NCBI GenBank assembly: GCA_003426165.1
Contig: QUAH01000004.1
Location: 131,501 to 195,500, forward strand
Direction: 5' to 3'
DNA: 64,000 nt
DNA from: Candidatus Saccharicenans subterraneus
GTDB lineage: Bacteria; Acidobacteriota; Aminicenantia; Aminicenantales; Saccharicenantaceae
Shown here: positions 42,660 through 52,271 of the stretch, piece by piece
How the letters are laid out: each line of letters begins with the position of its first letter
How positions within the stretch are numbered: the first letter of the stretch is position 1
Position numbers and translations under genes: made by a program
Notes under the pieces: model-generated
Seen by the model: the letters and a program-made list of their open reading frames with translations, nothing else
Databases searched by the model: none
What the model was told of the DNA's origin: nothing

Positions 42660-43625
42660 ATGTTTCCTAATACCCACTTCAAGAATGCCAAGAAATACTG
42701 GTACATGGGCAAGCTTTACGACTGGTCAGAAGGCATCTTCCACCCCATGATGCACGCCCTGCATTATGGAACCTGCACCTTTGAGGGTATCAGGGCCTAT
42801 CCCACCTCCAGGGGCCCGGCCATTTTCCGGCTCAAGGAACACATCGACCGCTTTTTCCACTCGGCCCAGGTCATCAAGATGAAAGTCCCCTATACCAAAG
42901 AAGAGGTCATAGAAGCCTGCCGGCTGATCGTGCGGGAAAACCAGCTCGACAGCGCCTACATCAGGCCGCTGCTGTTTTATTCTTACGGCAACCTGGGCCT
43001 GGTGCCCAAGTTTTGCCCGGTGGAAATGCTGGTCGGGGCCTGGGAATGGGGCGCCTACCTCGGCGAAAAAGCCAGGCTGGGTGTCAATGCCTGCATCGTC
43101 CCCAAGCGCCGGATTCACATCTCGCAGCTCGACCTGTCAGCCAAGCTGGGCGGGGTTTACGTTCAGTCGATGATCAACGGCACCGAGGCCCGGGAAAGGG
43201 GCTACGATGAAGCCATCTTCCTCAACCTGGAAGGCCGGGTGGCCGAAGGTCCGGGCGAAAACCTGTTCGTGATAAAGGATGGCGTGTTCCACACCAACGA
43301 CCGCTCGGAATCGATCCTGGAGGGTATCACCAGGACCAGCCTGCTGGAGATTGCGTCCGACCTGGGCTACAAGACCAGGGTGGCCCCGATTACCAAGGAC
43401 GACCTCTTCCGGGCCGACGAGGCCTTCTTCTGCGGGACGGCGGTTGAAGTAACCTCGGTGGTTAAAGTGGCCGATTTCTCTGAAAACCCGGTTGATGGCC
43501 CGGTCTATATTCTTGGCAACGGAACTCCCGGACCGATTACCACCAGGATTGCCGAAGAGTACAGGAAGGTGGTCACCGGCCAGAACCCGAAGTTCGAAAA
43601 GTGGCTGACCTACGTCAGGGATTAA
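42660..43625 (+). CDS. ilvE: Branched-chain amino acid aminotransferase
   Basis: HYGTCTFEGIRAYPT...EATERGYDEAIFLN-type motif (EARERGYDEAIFLNLEGRVAEGPGENLFVI). Confidence 0.94.
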   Translation: MFPNTHFKNAKKYWYMGKLYDWSEGIFHPMMHALHYGTCTFEGIRAYPTSRGPAIFRLKEHIDRFFHSAQVIKMKVPYTKEEVIEACRLIVRENQLDSAYIRPLLFYSYGNLGLVPKFCPVEMLVGAWEWGAYLGEKARLGVNACIVPKRRIHISQLDLSAKLGGVYVQSMINGTEARERGYDEAIFLNLEGRVAEGPGENLFVIKDGVFHTNDRSESILEGITRTSLLEIASDLGYKTRVAPITKDDLFRADEAFFCGTAVEVTSVVKVADFSENPVDGPVYILGNGTPGPITTRIAEEYRKVVTGQNPKFEKWLTYVRD

Positions 43626-43804
43626 CCGGCCGGCAACTTAGCTCCTGACAGTTAAGTTCTCTGTCTTTCTCGGCTTGCGCCCCGATAAAAATACCATAAC
43701 TTGCCCGGCCTCCCGGACAGCTTGTGACTTGCCACTTATGGATTTAACGGAAGGAAAAAAGTTATAATTTTATAACTTAGAATTTCTCAAAAAGAGGCTA
43801 CCCG

Positions 43805-45994
43805 ATGAAAACTCTAAGGCCGGGAAGAAAAGACCCTATCAGGAAAATGAAAAAAGCGCATTGGTTCTGCTTATCTTTCATACTCTTTCTTTTATTCAGC
43901 CTGGCTTATGGCCAGAATATTCTGTCCTCGCTGGGCGAAAAACAGAATTACCGCAGCAAGAGGATTTCATCCTTTGACCCGACCGGCGGCAACCGCGACG
44001 CCATAAGCATTGCTCCCGGCCAGACCGCGGTCCTGGCCGAGATCAAGGGGCCGGCGGCCATCCACCATATCTGGTTTACCATCTCGGCCGAAGCTTTTTA
44101 TGGTCGCAAGCTGGTACTGCGGATGTACTGGGACGGTGAGGATACCCCCTCGGTTGAGGTTCCCGTGGGCGACTTTTTCGCCGTCGGTCACGGTCTAAAC
44201 CGCAACCTGGTCTCGGTGCCCATCGTCCGTTCCTCCGAGGGCCGGGCCCTCAACTCTTACTGGTTCATGCCCTTCCGCTGGTCTGCCCGTATTACCGTGA
44301 CCAACGAAGGCAGCCGCCCCGTAGGCTCCTTCTATTACTACATAGATTACCGGGAAGTCGACGACCTCAAGCCTGAAGTCCCCTACTTCCATGCCCAGTA
44401 CCGGCAGGAATTTCCCTGCGAGCCCGGGAAAAACTACCTCATCCTGGACGCCGTCGGCCGTGGACACTACGTGGGCTGCAACCTGAGCGTCCTGCAGAGG
44501 TCCATGGGCTGGTGGGGTGAGGGGGATGACATGATTTACGTGGACGGGGAAGAGTCGCCGTCCCTTCACGGCACGGGCAGCGAGGATTATTTCTCCGACG
44601 CCTGGGGAATGAGAGAGGGCAATAATCTTTATTACGGCTGCTCGCTCCAGGAAGAAGACTTCCAGGTGGGGGCCAAGGCCACGGTTTACAGATTCCACCT
44701 GCCCGACCCCATCCCCTTCTCCCGGTCGATAAGGGTCACCATAGAGCACGGCCACGCCAACGATCGCTCGGATTTCTACAGCTCGGTGGCCTACTGGTAC
44801 CAGGCCGAGCCGCACAAGCCATTCCCACCCTTCCCGCCGGTCGACCGGAGACTGCCCTTTGCCCTGGAGACCAGTGACAATTTTACCCAGCCGCTCTGGG
44901 TGAAAATCAATAACGTTGAAGGCAACGAAATAACCTACCAGGACAATGTCAGCGGAACCAGGATAACCGCGCCGACCCTGGCCACGATTCTTACTTCCTA
45001 TTATGACCAGGGGGGACAGCGTTACCAGGCAGTCGGCACAGAAGGAGCCAGCACCGGTTACCGGGCGAAACTCACTCTCAAAGCCAGCCTGCACGACATT
45101 TACGATATCCAGGTTTATTACCTGAAAGGGCCGGGAATCGGCAACTGGTCCATCCTGAAAGAAATTCCAAAGACGGAAGAAAAGGCCATCTCAGAAGAAG
45201 AAAAGAAAAGCGACGAGACGCAGGAAAAGGTCCAGGAAAAGATAAAAGAAGAGGAAAAGAAAGAAGTCGAGGAAAAGCAGGAACAGGTGGAGCCCGTAAC
45301 CCCACCCGAGCCCGAATACCAGACCCTGGCCAGGGTCAATGGCTATGGGCCGGAAACCTCGATCGAAACCCTGACCATCAAGGCCCAGGAACTCGTGATG
45401 GGAGAAAATGTTTTCTGGCTGGAAGTCGCCGGAAAGGACGTCAGGTCCACGGCCTCCGACCTGGCCATCGTCGGGGTGAATCTCATTCCGGCCAGGCAAA
45501 ACTTCGCCCTGGACTGGTACCTGATAGGACCCTTTGACGCGCCCGACATGAACAACCTGACCACCGTCTATCCGCCGGAGCAGGAAATAAAGCTTAACAG
45601 GTCCTACCAGGGCAAAGGTGGATTGCCCGTTGCCTGGAAGCAGGTTAAAGCCCCGGCCAGCGGCTACGTGGCCCTGAGCCAGCTGGTCCAGCCCAATGAG
45701 CAGGCCATCGCCTACGGCCTGACCTACCTGTATTCCCCCGAAGACCGTGAAGTGGTTCTTCTCCTGGGGAGCGATGACGGGGTCAGGCTGTGGGTAAACG
45801 ATAACCTGGTCCACACCAACCCTTCATACCGCGGGGCCTATCCCGACCAGGACAGGGTCAAAGTCAGGTTGCAGGCCGGCTGGAACAAGGTGCTGATAAA
45901 GGTGCTGCAGGGTGCCGGGGGCTGGGGTTATTACCTGAGGATCCCCGACCCGAAAGGCGAGTACCGCTGGAGCGCCCGCCCGACTGACAAGTGA
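43805..45994 (+). CDS. Exported DUF2961 / GH172-like protein with charged linker and C-terminal beta-domain
   Basis: Signal peptide; IAPGQTAVLAEIKGPAAIHHIWFTI...VEVPVGDFFAVGHG...GTGSEDYFSDAWG; E/K-rich linker; GSDDGVRLWVNDNLVHTN. Confidence 0.85.
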   Translation: MKTLRPGRKDPIRKMKKAHWFCLSFILFLLFSLAYGQNILSSLGEKQNYRSKRISSFDPTGGNRDAISIAPGQTAVLAEIKGPAAIHHIWFTISAEAFYGRKLVLRMYWDGEDTPSVEVPVGDFFAVGHGLNRNLVSVPIVRSSEGRALNSYWFMPFRWSARITVTNEGSRPVGSFYYYIDYREVDDLKPEVPYFHAQYRQEFPCEPGKNYLILDAVGRGHYVGCNLSVLQRSMGWWGEGDDMIYVDGEESPSLHGTGSEDYFSDAWGMREGNNLYYGCSLQEEDFQVGAKATVYRFHLPDPIPFSRSIRVTIEHGHANDRSDFYSSVAYWYQAEPHKPFPPFPPVDRRLPFALETSDNFTQPLWVKINNVEGNEITYQDNVSGTRITAPTLATILTSYYDQGGQRYQAVGTEGASTGYRAKLTLKASLHDIYDIQVYYLKGPGIGNWSILKEIPKTEEKAISEEEKKSDETQEKVQEKIKEEEKKEVEEKQEQVEPVTPPEPEYQTLARVNGYGPETSIETLTIKAQELVMGENVFWLEVAGKDVRSTASDLAIVGVNLIPARQNFALDWYLIGPFDAPDMNNLTTVYPPEQEIKLNRSYQGKGGLPVAWKQVKAPASGYVALSQLVQPNEQAIAYGLTYLYSPEDREVVLLLGSDDGVRLWVNDNLVHTNPSYRGAYPDQDRVKVRLQAGWNKVLIKVLQGAGGWGYYLRIPDPKGEYRWSARPTDK

Positions 45995-46421
45995 TGAGCC
46001 AGGACAATCCGCTCTCTGCCTAAGCAAGAAGACCATTGCCGGCCCAGAGGCAGAGAATTTTTAAGTGGCAATCCGCGCGGGTGAGTTCCATTGTTAAGGC
46101 TCCCTTTCCCTGAGAATTCATTATTCGTAATATTATCAATTAAGAGCACGCCTGCTTTTTGAAAACTTTGAAATTAAAATTTGAAGTCTGGCTTTTTCCC
46201 TGAATTTCCTGTCTTTGAACGGGAGAGGTCACCATCGCCCCTGATGGCGAACGATTTGATTAAATAGGGGGACGCGGGCAAATCTTTCTCGAAAAATAAA
46301 GAAAATGAAATGAAAAATTTATAACCTCTCTGGAAAGGGCTATCTTAAGTATTTTAAGAATAAGAGAAAAGACTGCTGCCCTAACCACCCGGGAATGGAA
46401 AATCTTAAGAGTTCTTAAGAG

Positions 46422-47837
46422 TTATGAAAATTTCAACAGCTCGTCGGCCTTCTGGCGGATTATTTCCAGGGCCTGGCGCACATGGCGTTCCTCGGTAGTT
46501 CTCTGCCCGACGACCAGCCGAATTGTGTACTTTCCATTAAGCGTGGTATGGGTCATGAACAGCTTCCCGGTGGAATTTACCGCCTCCAGCAGCTTCCGGT
46601 TGAGTTCGTTAAGGCCATCCTCCGGGCGCCCGTCATTCAGCCTGAAGCAAACCAGGCTGAAGTAAACCGGGGCCAGGATTTCAAACCGCCGGTCCTGCTG
46701 CAGTTCATCGCGGAAGAGCTCGGCCAGGTGAATGTGGCGGCGAATAATTTTCTTGATCCCTTCCACCCCGTAGCTCCGCAGCACAAACCACAGCTTCAAG
46801 GCCCGGAAGCGGCGCCCGAGTTGAATGCCCCAGTCCCGGTAATTCTTGACCACGGCATCAACCCCGGTCTTGAGGTATTCGGGATGAATTTCAAAGGTCC
46901 GGGTCAGGACTTCCGGGTCCTTGACAAAGAAGGCCGAGCAGTCAAAGTTGGTCAGCATCCACTTGTGCGGGTTAAAGACCAGGGAATCGGCCAGCTCCGC
47001 CCCTTCCAGGACCCAGCGTTTCTCGGGCAGGATGGCCGCCGTGCCGGCATAGGCGGCATCCACGTGCAGCCAGAGGCCGTATTTCTGGCAGATTTCACCG
47101 ATGGGTTTTAAGGGGTCCACGGCCCCGGAAGAAGTGGTGCCGACTGTGGCCACCACGCAGGCCGGCTTGAGCCCGGCCTTGAGGTCGTTTTCAATGGCCC
47201 GTTCCAGCTCGCCCGGAATCATGGCAAACTCGTCATCAACCGGTATGTGCACCAGATTCTTTTTACCATAGCCAGCAATCTTTACCCCCTTGTCCACGCT
47301 GGAATGGGCTTCCCGGGAGGCATAAACGCGAAGGGTTTCGATGAAGCCTTCATCATTCACCCTGAAACCGGTGATTTTTTCCCGGGCCGTGAGCAGGGCG
47401 CACAGGGTGGCGGTGGAAGCCGTATCCTGGATGACCCCGGCATAGCCCTCGGGCAGTCCGATCATCTGCCGCAACCAGTCCATGACCACCTCCTCCAGCT
47501 CGGTGGCCGCCGGGGAGGTCTGCCAGACCATGCCCTGGGTACCCAGTCCGGCCGCCAGCAGCTCTCCCAGGATGGAGGCCGGGCTGTTATTTGATGGAAA
47601 GTAGGCAAACCAGCCCGGATGCTGCCAGTGGGTGATCCCGGGCAGGATAATCCTGTTAAAATCTTCCAAGATCCTGTCCATTTCCTCCGGGTGGGATGGG
47701 GGCGAAGGCGGTAACTGGGCTTTTATTTCTCCGGGCTGGACGGTGGATTTGACCGGGTACTTTTCCGCATTTTCCAGGTAATCGGCCACCCAGTCCACCA
47801 GTTCATGGCCATATTTCCTGAATTTTTCCTTGTTCAT
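46422..47837 (-). CDS. Group II pyridoxal-dependent decarboxylase (aromatic-L-amino-acid decarboxylase-like)
   Basis: HVDAAYAGTAAILPE; NPHKWMLTNFDCSAFFVKD; GVIQDTASTATLCALLTARE. Confidence 0.93.
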   Translation of the reverse strand: MNKEKFRKYGHELVDWVADYLENAEKYPVKSTVQPGEIKAQLPPSPPSHPEEMDRILEDFNRIILPGITHWQHPGWFAYFPSNNSPASILGELLAAGLGTQGMVWQTSPAATELEEVVMDWLRQMIGLPEGYAGVIQDTASTATLCALLTAREKITGFRVNDEGFIETLRVYASREAHSSVDKGVKIAGYGKKNLVHIPVDDEFAMIPGELERAIENDLKAGLKPACVVATVGTTSSGAVDPLKPIGEICQKYGLWLHVDAAYAGTAAILPEKRWVLEGAELADSLVFNPHKWMLTNFDCSAFFVKDPEVLTRTFEIHPEYLKTGVDAVVKNYRDWGIQLGRRFRALKLWFVLRSYGVEGIKKIIRRHIHLAELFRDELQQDRRFEILAPVYFSLVCFRLNDGRPEDGLNELNRKLLEAVNSTGKLFMTHTTLNGKYTIRLVVGQRTTEERHVRQALEIIRQKADELLKFS

Positions 47838-48044
47838 GAGGCTTTCTCCTCCAAAACGGGCCTCTGGCCGGGGTTTTCAGGCACAAAAAGGCAATTATTC
47901 CGTCAGACATCGTTATTTTAACCCCGGAAGGGCTCAAAATTAAAGCCTTGACCCCAAAAATTTGCATCAAGGACCTGTTTTTTCCCCATATAGCAGCATC
48001 CGTCAGAAACTTTCAGGAAAATTTTAAAAACTGTGAAATTTTTC

Positions 48045-48073
48045 TTGCAAAATTTTTTTATTTATGGTATAAT
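48045..48073 (+). promoter_or_regulatory. Near-consensus sigma70-type promoter
   Basis: TTGCAA (48045-48050), 17-nt spacer, TATAAT (48068-48073) in an AT-rich intergenic region. Confidence 0.55.
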
Positions 48074-48706
48074 TATATTGTTGTTAGCAAGGGGAAAAAG
48101 ATAATTATTAGAAAAAGCGGCTTTTTATTTCATTCTCTTAAATTTTTTTAACCCTCGCTTCCTTTCAATCCCTTTTTTCCTTATTTTTCCTTATATGATT
48201 CTTTAATTTTTATAGCCTTCCCCTTCAAAATATCCTTCATTTCCCTGCAACCAAAACGGCTCCCCGTTTGTTTATCCAATTGAGCAAAGATGAGAATACG
48301 AGGAATATTAAGGTTTAATCAGGAGTTAAACCTCAACGCCTCCTTCTCTTAATCCCCTCCTTTCCTTGCCCTTCACCCAGGCCCTGCTTCCAACCGAGCA
48401 GGGCTGTATTTTCATTACCTAAATGACCAGAGAGCGCGAAACTCTGGTTCATAACCTCATGTCACTATGACAGGCATGCCCAAAAAAGGTCATCTGTTTT
48501 CTTTCATAATAATCTCGTTACACGTTCTAACGATGGATTCTTTTCTCTGGCGGCGTTTCCTCTTTTCTTCTGCCCTGAGGGCCTTTAGCCCTAACCACCG
48601 CGCCGCTTCCAAACAGGCCCATTAGACTGGATACTATGTCTTTACCGGAAAGAACGAGGGACTTGACATATTTTTTTTGCTAAAATTGTTTTGAAAAAGG
48701 AAAAAA

Positions 48707-49666
48707 ATGCATGGGGTTGGGAAAACCCTGATTTTTCTAACCCTGTCCTTTTCTTGCCTCCGCAGCCTGGTTCCTGGAGTCATCAACCCCCAACAGGTGG
48801 TTAGTGATAGGTCACATCGCCAGCATGAACTATTCTTAGTTTTTGATCCCAAAAACCTCTCTCACAGATTCTCGATTATGTATGCCCAGGCTCTATGGAA
48901 AAGATTTAAGATGTTCAACTTATCCGTATTCGGAATTTCAACCGGAAATTACCAAGACACCGAAGAAGCCAAGCAGCTATGCCGGGTATCTTTTCCCGTA
49001 ATACAGGACGGAGGAATCAAATTTATCGAAAAGCATAACCTGAATGGGTGCTGTGGCGCCACCATGCTTGTCAGTCCTGACCAAGAAATACTTTTAAAGG
49101 AAAGCGAGCTTCTCCCGCCTGAGCTGTTGAGACAACTAATAGAAAGACACCTGAACATGGTTGAAATGCGAGCGGAGCCCCCGGTCTGGTCACCGCCTTT
49201 TATTGAACGGGATATTATTCCCGACTTTATGATTTATGGAATAGATGGGCAAAGAAGGACCCTATCTGAAGAGTTAAAAAAATTAAACATTCTCACATTT
49301 TTTTCTTCATATTCTTCCTGCCTTTCCTGCAAACATGTGAGCCGGCTTGAGACGCTCCGGAAAATTTCCACGAATGCGGGTGATGGCCCCTTCCTCAGTG
49401 TTTTTTTCATGGAGCCTTTTTCTGTGAATGACGTCAAGACAATTAGAACCTCCCGGGGGTGGAATTTCCCTACATATTTGATTCAAAACTTCATGCCAGA
49501 AGAGAACATTTTTATAACAGAGGAAAGATTAAAGTGTGATCCCTGGTCTGTTCTTATCGATGATAACAGGGTGGTTATCTGGTCTGAATATCCGGGATTC
49601 TCAGAAGAAAGGATAATTAAAGAAATAAACCAGAGAATTAGTAAATTAAAAACGAAGCTGAAATGA
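48707..49666 (+). CDS. Exported tandem thioredoxin-like protein (second domain with CLSC motif)
   Basis: N-terminal hydrophobic segment; GATMLVSPDQEILLKESELLPPELLRQLIERHL; IIPDFMIYGIDGQRRTLSEELKKLNILTFFSSYSSCLSCKHVSRLETL. Confidence 0.7.
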   Translation: MHGVGKTLIFLTLSFSCLRSLVPGVINPQQVVSDRSHRQHELFLVFDPKNLSHRFSIMYAQALWKRFKMFNLSVFGISTGNYQDTEEAKQLCRVSFPVIQDGGIKFIEKHNLNGCCGATMLVSPDQEILLKESELLPPELLRQLIERHLNMVEMRAEPPVWSPPFIERDIIPDFMIYGIDGQRRTLSEELKKLNILTFFSSYSSCLSCKHVSRLETLRKISTNAGDGPFLSVFFMEPFSVNDVKTIRTSRGWNFPTYLIQNFMPEENIFITEERLKCDPWSVLIDDNRVVIWSEYPGFSEERIIKEINQRISKLKTKLK

Positions 49667-50757
49667 TAAAACGTAGAAGACCAAGCTTTTATATACCCTA
49701 TCCATTCATCATGTTATTTTTCTGTCTTTCCACTTCCTGCCACCAGGAAAACCCTGTGCCGGGGGGCCGCAACTTACCAGAAATGGTCATCGCGGCCCGG
49801 ATATTTTTGGATCTACAGACCCTGGGTACAGACTTCGAAATTTCCCGGACTTTTTTTCAGACCAAGCTATTCCACATGACCGAAGATTTAACCGCATACC
49901 TGATTGATTCTAACAGGCACAGGATCCTGGAAATTGATAGGGAGGGGAGGCTAAGAAGAGTAATTGGGGGTATAGGTCAGAGAGAGATAGATTTGTACTA
50001 TCCCGTGGCGGTCACCGCAAACGATAAGATGTTGGCCGTCATAAACAACTCCGGTGGAGAGATAAAAATATTCGATCGGTTTGCCCCAAAGATAAGGGTG
50101 ATATCCAGGAAAGAAACCTATTTCCTTCCCTCACTCATCATCGGCCAGGAAAATGAATTGATTGCGCCGGCGAGAAAGGTTACCCGGTCTATCGCCGAGA
50201 TGAATGAGGAACCCATTTTCTCCATATTTGATTTCAATTTCAACCAAATCCGCACTTTTGGTAAAGCCATAAAATGTTCCTCCCACATAGCTCACCTTCA
50301 CTTTAACCTGGTTGAGCTGTTTGCTGATGGGCAGATCATCTACGGTGCTTATGCCTGCCTGCCGATACTATTCGCCTTTGACCGGCATACTGGAAAGGAG
50401 CTATTCAAAAGGGACCTGCGCCTATCAGATATTCCTGAGATTAACCGCGCCCTGGAACGAGAAAGAGAGATCATGGCTGACACGCCGGAAAAACAGAATA
50501 AACCAAACCAGATCCGGCTGGTCAGAATGAACAGAGGGATTGGAGTTTATAAGGGGTCCATCTACTACCTTGGGTATGAGAAATTTCTACTGTTCGGCCC
50601 GCAGGCCGAGTTCCTCGGAACGCTCAAGATAACTCTGAATGACCAAGATATAACCTCTTATATAGATTGCTTTGTCATTTTGCCGGCCGGAAGGATGTTT
50701 GGCCTGGCGACAAGGCCGGAAAACCGGCAGCCCATAATCTTCGAGGCTGATTTATGA
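49663..50757 (+). CDS. Putative 6-bladed beta-propeller (lipo)protein
   Basis: Signal ending in LSTSC; AYLIDSNRHRILEIDREGRLRRVIGGIGQREIDLYYPVAVTAN repeated blade pattern; overlaps the upstream stop. Confidence 0.72.
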   Translation: MIKRRRPSFYIPYPFIMLFFCLSTSCHQENPVPGGRNLPEMVIAARIFLDLQTLGTDFEISRTFFQTKLFHMTEDLTAYLIDSNRHRILEIDREGRLRRVIGGIGQREIDLYYPVAVTANDKMLAVINNSGGEIKIFDRFAPKIRVISRKETYFLPSLIIGQENELIAPARKVTRSIAEMNEEPIFSIFDFNFNQIRTFGKAIKCSSHIAHLHFNLVELFADGQIIYGAYACLPILFAFDRHTGKELFKRDLRLSDIPEINRALEREREIMADTPEKQNKPNQIRLVRMNRGIGVYKGSIYYLGYEKFLLFGPQAEFLGTLKITLNDQDITSYIDCFVILPAGRMFGLATRPENRQPIIFEADL

Positions 50758-50785
50758 ACTTATAATTTCATTAAGGAGGGTTAAC

Positions 50786-51064
50786 ATGCCAAAATTTAAG
50801 CGGCTGGCGATACCAATTCTCATCGTCAGCTCACTCATTGCTGGCTTTTTCTTCACAGTCAGTCGGCCCGCTCTTAGCTGCGGCATTAATTTCTTATGCG
50901 GGGACGGGACCTTGCTTTTCTGCGAAACTTTTGGAAATTGCGGCGGACATGAGGTCTGTGGTTATTACAGGTATTATTCGGGAGGGCCCATAAGAGGTAT
51001 TTTCTGTGAGTGCGGCGGAGCCTGGTGGGGCTCATATTGTGAGGCCGTGCCTCCGATGGTGTAA
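50786..51064 (+). CDS. Secreted small 8-cysteine peptide/mini-protein precursor
   Basis: 92 aa, excellent SD (AAGGAGGGTTAACATG), signal peptide LAIPILIVSSLIAGFFFTVSRPALS, then 8 Cys in CGINFLCGDGTLLFCETFGNCGGHEVCGYYRYYSGGPIRGIFCECGGAWWGSYCEAVPPMV. Confidence 0.82.
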   Translation: MPKFKRLAIPILIVSSLIAGFFFTVSRPALSCGINFLCGDGTLLFCETFGNCGGHEVCGYYRYYSGGPIRGIFCECGGAWWGSYCEAVPPMV

Positions 51065-51107
51065 GACACTTTATCTTGACATTAACTAACTCAGAATAGA
51101 ATTTGAG

Positions 51108-52205
51108 ATGCGGCAGAGGGGAGCGGTACTTATTGCGATCATTTTCGTTGCCATGCTCATAGGTATTGGATTTTTTAAATTGCACCAATCTACGCAGTTT
51201 GAAGAACTAGAATTTATAAAGGAAGGCGAGGAGGAGATCTTTATAAACACGAGAAAATCGGGAGCCAAACTCATCCAGGAATTTTATCTAAGCCGATGGG
51301 GAAAATATTATGTGCTGGAACAGGATAAAATTACCGAATGGGACGCCAGTGGAAATTTATGCGGAGAAATTGGATCAACCGGCCAAGGGCCGGGCGAGTT
51401 TACAGGGATAATTGGCATGGGGGTTAATGAAGAAAAGATATTCATCAACGACCAGGGAAGGAAAATAATAATATACTCAAGAAAAGGAGAGTTCTTGAGA
51501 CAATTCCCACTGGACACATTTCTCGCGGGCAATTTTGCCGCCAGCAATGATGATGAAATAATAGGTGTAACCTTATCAAGCACTGAATCAGGCAAGATTG
51601 GTCAAATCACCGGATTAGATGCAAAGGGAAGAATAAAATATTTTCTTCAGGAACCTAAGGATCACGGCCTCTGGACTTTGAGGTTCAGTAAAGAAGGGGG
51701 AGTGGCGGGTGGGATTATTAACCCCGAGAACCTCCCGGCTTTTATCATATGCCCTGCCGGAAATGGAGTGTGGTTAGCTCACAACTCGCAGTACTTTATC
51801 AGGTTTTACGATTATTCTGGAAACCTGGTCAGAACAATTGAGGGGCCTCCTTTTTCGAGGGAGACAACCCCGGATATTTCAAGTCAAAGGACAAGAAATG
51901 ATGTCCATCGTAGAAACCCAGCGCCTCTTTTCAGTGCATTGATTTTGGATGAATCGAATAGGTTATATGTGATAACCACATCTCGGAAAAGGCGCAAACA
52001 AAAAATCTACATAGCAGACATTTATAGTGAAGAAGGCAACTATTTACTATCCGCTAAGTGCCAGGCCAAACCGAAATTGATAAATAATGGATTCTTGTAT
52101 TTCATCTCGGAAGACCGGGAAGGTTGGCCGGTGATAAAAAGGATCAAGATAAAGAATTACCATGAGATTCTTTCAAGAAGGCCAACCGGGATTCATAAAA
52201 ATTAA
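51108..52205 (+). CDS. Membrane-anchored 6-bladed beta-propeller protein
   Basis: N-terminal TM; GSTGQGPGEFTGIIGMGVNEEKIFINDQGRKIIIYSRKGEFLRQF (GxGPGEF hallmark). Confidence 0.85.
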   Translation: MRQRGAVLIAIIFVAMLIGIGFFKLHQSTQFEELEFIKEGEEEIFINTRKSGAKLIQEFYLSRWGKYYVLEQDKITEWDASGNLCGEIGSTGQGPGEFTGIIGMGVNEEKIFINDQGRKIIIYSRKGEFLRQFPLDTFLAGNFAASNDDEIIGVTLSSTESGKIGQITGLDAKGRIKYFLQEPKDHGLWTLRFSKEGGVAGGIINPENLPAFIICPAGNGVWLAHNSQYFIRFYDYSGNLVRTIEGPPFSRETTPDISSQRTRNDVHRRNPAPLFSALILDESNRLYVITTSRKRRKQKIYIADIYSEEGNYLLSAKCQAKPKLINNGFLYFISEDREGWPVIKRIKIKNYHEILSRRPTGIHKN

Positions 52206-52271
52206 ACTGACCTTGTCGGCCAAAATTCTACTTCAATAATTGACACAGATACGGAATTTGATAAATTATGG

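Noticed and set aside
47948-48151. 67-aa plus-strand ORF in AT-rich intergenic region
   Set aside because: Spans the predicted promoter, no Shine-Dalgarno, Lys/Phe/Ile-rich composition expected from AT-rich noncoding DNA.
48663-48686. TTGACA...TAAAAT promoter just upstream of the thioredoxin-like gene
   Set aside because: Spacing between the hexamers is only 12 nt, not compatible with a standard sigma70 promoter.
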